From: Bifidobacterium merycicum DSM 6492
GTDB lineage: Bacteria; Actinomycetota; Actinomycetes; Actinomycetales; Bifidobacteriaceae
Assembly: GCF_900129045.1 (NCBI RefSeq)
Contig: NZ_FQTX01000003.1
Location: forward strand, 248,001-312,000
Reading direction: 5' to 3'
Length of the DNA stretch: 64,000 nt
Positions 62,455 through 64,000 of this stretch are shown in pieces. The notes under the pieces are model-generated. The model worked only from the letters and a program-made list of their open reading frames with translations. It was not told the origin of the DNA and did not search any database. The position numbers were made by a program, and so were the translations under genes. Positions within the stretch are counted from its first letter, which is position 1. Every line of letters starts with the position of its first letter.

Positions 62455-63369
62455 ATGAGCACCGAACACACCATCACCACCGCGGAGAAGGACGTCGCCG
62501 CCGCGCCGAACGCCACGCTTGACGAGCTGGTCGGCACCACTACGAACACGGCCATCCTGCCCGAGCCGGACGCGCACGCCTACGACGAGATCGCCACCGG
62601 CAGCGCCGATCCCCTCATCCTCGGCGGGCATAAGTTCACCAGCCGTTTCATCCTCGGTTCCGGCCGCTACGACCTGAACCTCATCAAGGCGACCATCGAG
62701 AACGCCGGCACGCAGATCGTCACCATGGCGCTGCGCCGCTGCCGCACCACCGAAAACAATCTGCTCGACTACATTCCCAAGGGCATCACCATGCTGCCGA
62801 ACACGTCGGGTGCGCGTAACGCGGAAGAAGCGGTGCGCATCGCACGTCTGGCCCGCGAGGTGTGCCAAACGGACTTCGTGAAGGTGGAGATCGAGCATGA
62901 AGCGAAGTATCTGCTGCCCGACAACGAGGAGACCATCAAGGCCACGAAGCAGCTGGCCAAGGAGGGGTTCGTGGTCATGCCGTACATGTTCCCCGACCCG
63001 ATCGCCGCAAAGCGCCTGGAGGATGCGGGCGCGGCGTGCGTGATGCCGCTCGGCGCGATGATCGGCTCGAACAAAGGCCTGCGTGCACGCGATTTTATCG
63101 AAGTGATCATCAAGAACTCCAATGTTCCGGTGATCATCGATGCGGGTATCGGCCGTCCGAGCCAGGCCGCGGAAGCCATGGAAATGGGCGCGGACGCGGT
63201 GATGGCGTACACGGCCATCGCTTCCGCCGGCAATATTCCGCTGATGGCACGCGCGTTCAAGAACGCGATCGAGGCAGGCCGCGCGGCGTACCTGTCCGGC
63301 CTGGGCAAGGTGACGGAGGATCATGCCGTGCCGTCCAGCCCGACGAACGAGGCCGACTATATCGGCTGA
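62455..63369 (+). CDS. thiG: Thiazole synthase ThiG
   Basis: A 304-residue TIM-barrel enzyme forming thiazole phosphate from DXP, ThiS-thiocarboxylate and dehydroglycine. The active Lys is in [30 protein letters not shown] and [25 protein letters not shown] are family hallmarks. The usual length is about 255 residues; here about 50 extra residues ([14 protein letters not shown]...) precede the normal start [13 protein letters not shown]. The ATG has AAAGGACACACT before it. No thiH or thiO gene for dehydroglycine follows in this window. Confidence 0.92.
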   Translation: MSTEHTITTAEKDVAAAPNATLDELVGTTTNTAILPEPDAHAYDEIATGSADPLILGGHKFTSRFILGSGRYDLNLIKATIENAGTQIVTMALRRCRTTENNLLDYIPKGITMLPNTSGARNAEEAVRIARLAREVCQTDFVKVEIEHEAKYLLPDNEETIKATKQLAKEGFVVMPYMFPDPIAAKRLEDAGAACVMPLGAMIGSNKGLRARDFIEVIIKNSNVPVIIDAGIGRPSQAAEAMEMGADAVMAYTAIASAGNIPLMARAFKNAIEAGRAAYLSGLGKVTEDHAVPSSPTNEADYIG

Positions 63370-63451
63370 GTCGCGCATGCGGGGTGCGCAAGCCGAGTCA
63401 CACGTAGCCGGCCGAGATAACTGTGCGTTTAGCGACAACAACCCGAGGTAA

Positions 63452-63514
63452 AAATGACAACAACTGTGACTGAAGCGACAGAATCCGTTGCTCCAGTCAC
63501 AGTTGTTGTCATTT
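63452..63514. terminator. Strong hairpin between thiG and the permease gene
   Basis: Bases 63452-63472 are perfectly complementary to 63494-63514 (21 bp, 21-base loop). It lies between converging genes and has A/T-rich ends, fitting a bidirectional terminator. Confidence 0.8.
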
Positions 63515-63528
63515 CGTCACAGTTACCG

Positions 63529-64000
63529 TCATTTGGTCTTGTGCAACGCCTCTTTCAGGTCACGATTCTCAAAACGCTCGTGCAGCAGGCAGTACCCGCC
63601 AAACACCACCAGCCAGACCACGCCGGCGATCGCAGAACCGCGCGTATCGGCCGAGAGGAACAGCGTGACGTACACGAGCACGAAGAATACGATCGCAATC
63701 CAATCCGTCACCTTCCATGCCGGCATCAGGAAGCCGTCCGCAATGAAGTCGGCGCTCTTGCAGTAGCCGCGATGCGCGAACATCGTGAGCACGTAGATGA
63801 AGATCACCACGGCGCTGGCGGCGGACGAGAACAGCACGAACGCGCTGGAAACGCTCGGAATCATATTGATGATCGGCGACAGCAGAATCATGCAGCCGGA
63901 CACCACGATCGCCTTGGCCGGCACCTTGCGGTCGGAGACCTCGGCAAGACCGCGCATGGCCGGCGCATCGGAATCCTGCGCCAACTGGTACAGGTGTCGG
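63529..64000 (-). CDS. Amino-acid permease, C-terminal part (APC superfamily)
   Basis: The window ends inside this gene; about 156 C-terminal residues are visible, with four or five helices. RHLYQLAQDSDAPAMRGLAEVSDRKVPAKAIVVSG matches the conserved loop of AAT-type permeases (LYxLAxxGxAPxxLxxxxxRGVP), and the end is charged (HERFENRDLKEALHKTK). Substrate unknown. It converges on thiG across a strong hairpin. Confidence 0.82.
   Translation of the reverse strand, partial: RHLYQLAQDSDAPAMRGLAEVSDRKVPAKAIVVSGCMILLSPIINMIPSVSSAFVLFSSAASAVVIFIYVLTMFAHRGYCKSADFIADGFLMPAWKVTDWIAIVFFVLVYVTLFLSADTRGSAIAGVVWLVVFGGYCLLHERFENRDLKEALHKTK

Overview
The window is a stretch of an actinobacterial chromosome, most likely Bifidobacterium. 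It has high GC, overlapping gene starts and dense operons. Several groupings fit a gut bifidobacterium: murT-gatD next to dnaB, a glnD-glnB-amtB-ftsY block, a cytosolic C69 dipeptidase, an FTR1/P19 iron-uptake locus and a TPP-riboswitch thiS-thiF-thiG operon. Genus is inferred from gene content; species cannot be fixed without a search.

Layout. 1-2.7 kb: end of a MutT1-like gene, a conserved unknown gene, and an AAA+ ATPase/nuclease gene inserted at that gene's 3' end between 42-bp direct repeats. 2.8-4.3 kb: a frameshifted LPXTG pilin. 4.5-16 kb: core genes (ABC1 kinase, phasin-like protein, gatD, murT, dnaB behind a DnaA-box cluster, glnD, glnB, amtB, ftsY). 15.8-28.7 kb: TetR regulator, glycosyltransferase, dipeptidase, tRNA-Lys, aminotransferase, a CmpB-type membrane protein, and a pair of YhgE/Pip proteins with a TetR gene. 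29.2-30.8 kb: a decayed membrane-protein gene. 31.2-39.6 kb: iron-uptake locus (FMN-binding lipoprotein, ABC ATPase, two FtsX-like permeases, DUF2318 protein, P19, FTR1). 39.9-45 kb: antiporter, IS-like HTH gene, amino-acid permease, and two gene stumps fused by deletion. 45.5-53.4 kb: MFS transporter plus an amino-acid ABC importer encoded with an aminotransferase and a D-2-hydroxyacid dehydrogenase. 53.9-60 kb: prs and a MarR-controlled heterodimeric ABC exporter. 60-64 kb: aldo/keto reductase, thiamine operon, end of an amino-acid permease.

The most unusual content is non-coding. Two copies of a roughly 182-bp nested palindrome (17779-17960 and 28780-28961) share identical geometry and conserved arms, but their central 48-50 bp palindromes differ in sequence while staying perfectly self-complementary. 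Arrays of imperfect hairpin repeats with a 51-52 bp period lie at 45.0, 55.0 and 59.2 kb. A 52-bp perfect palindrome built from four TAAGATACTC units covers the start of the inserted ATPase gene. Nine DnaA-box-like sites lie within 115 bp upstream of dnaB.

Regulation can be read for several units: MarR operators on both its own gene and the exporter operon, a palindromic operator before the YhgE pair, a TPP riboswitch, and a weak GlnR-like site before amtB. Decay is also visible: a pilin, a multi-membrane protein, and an epimerase/DUF624 junction.
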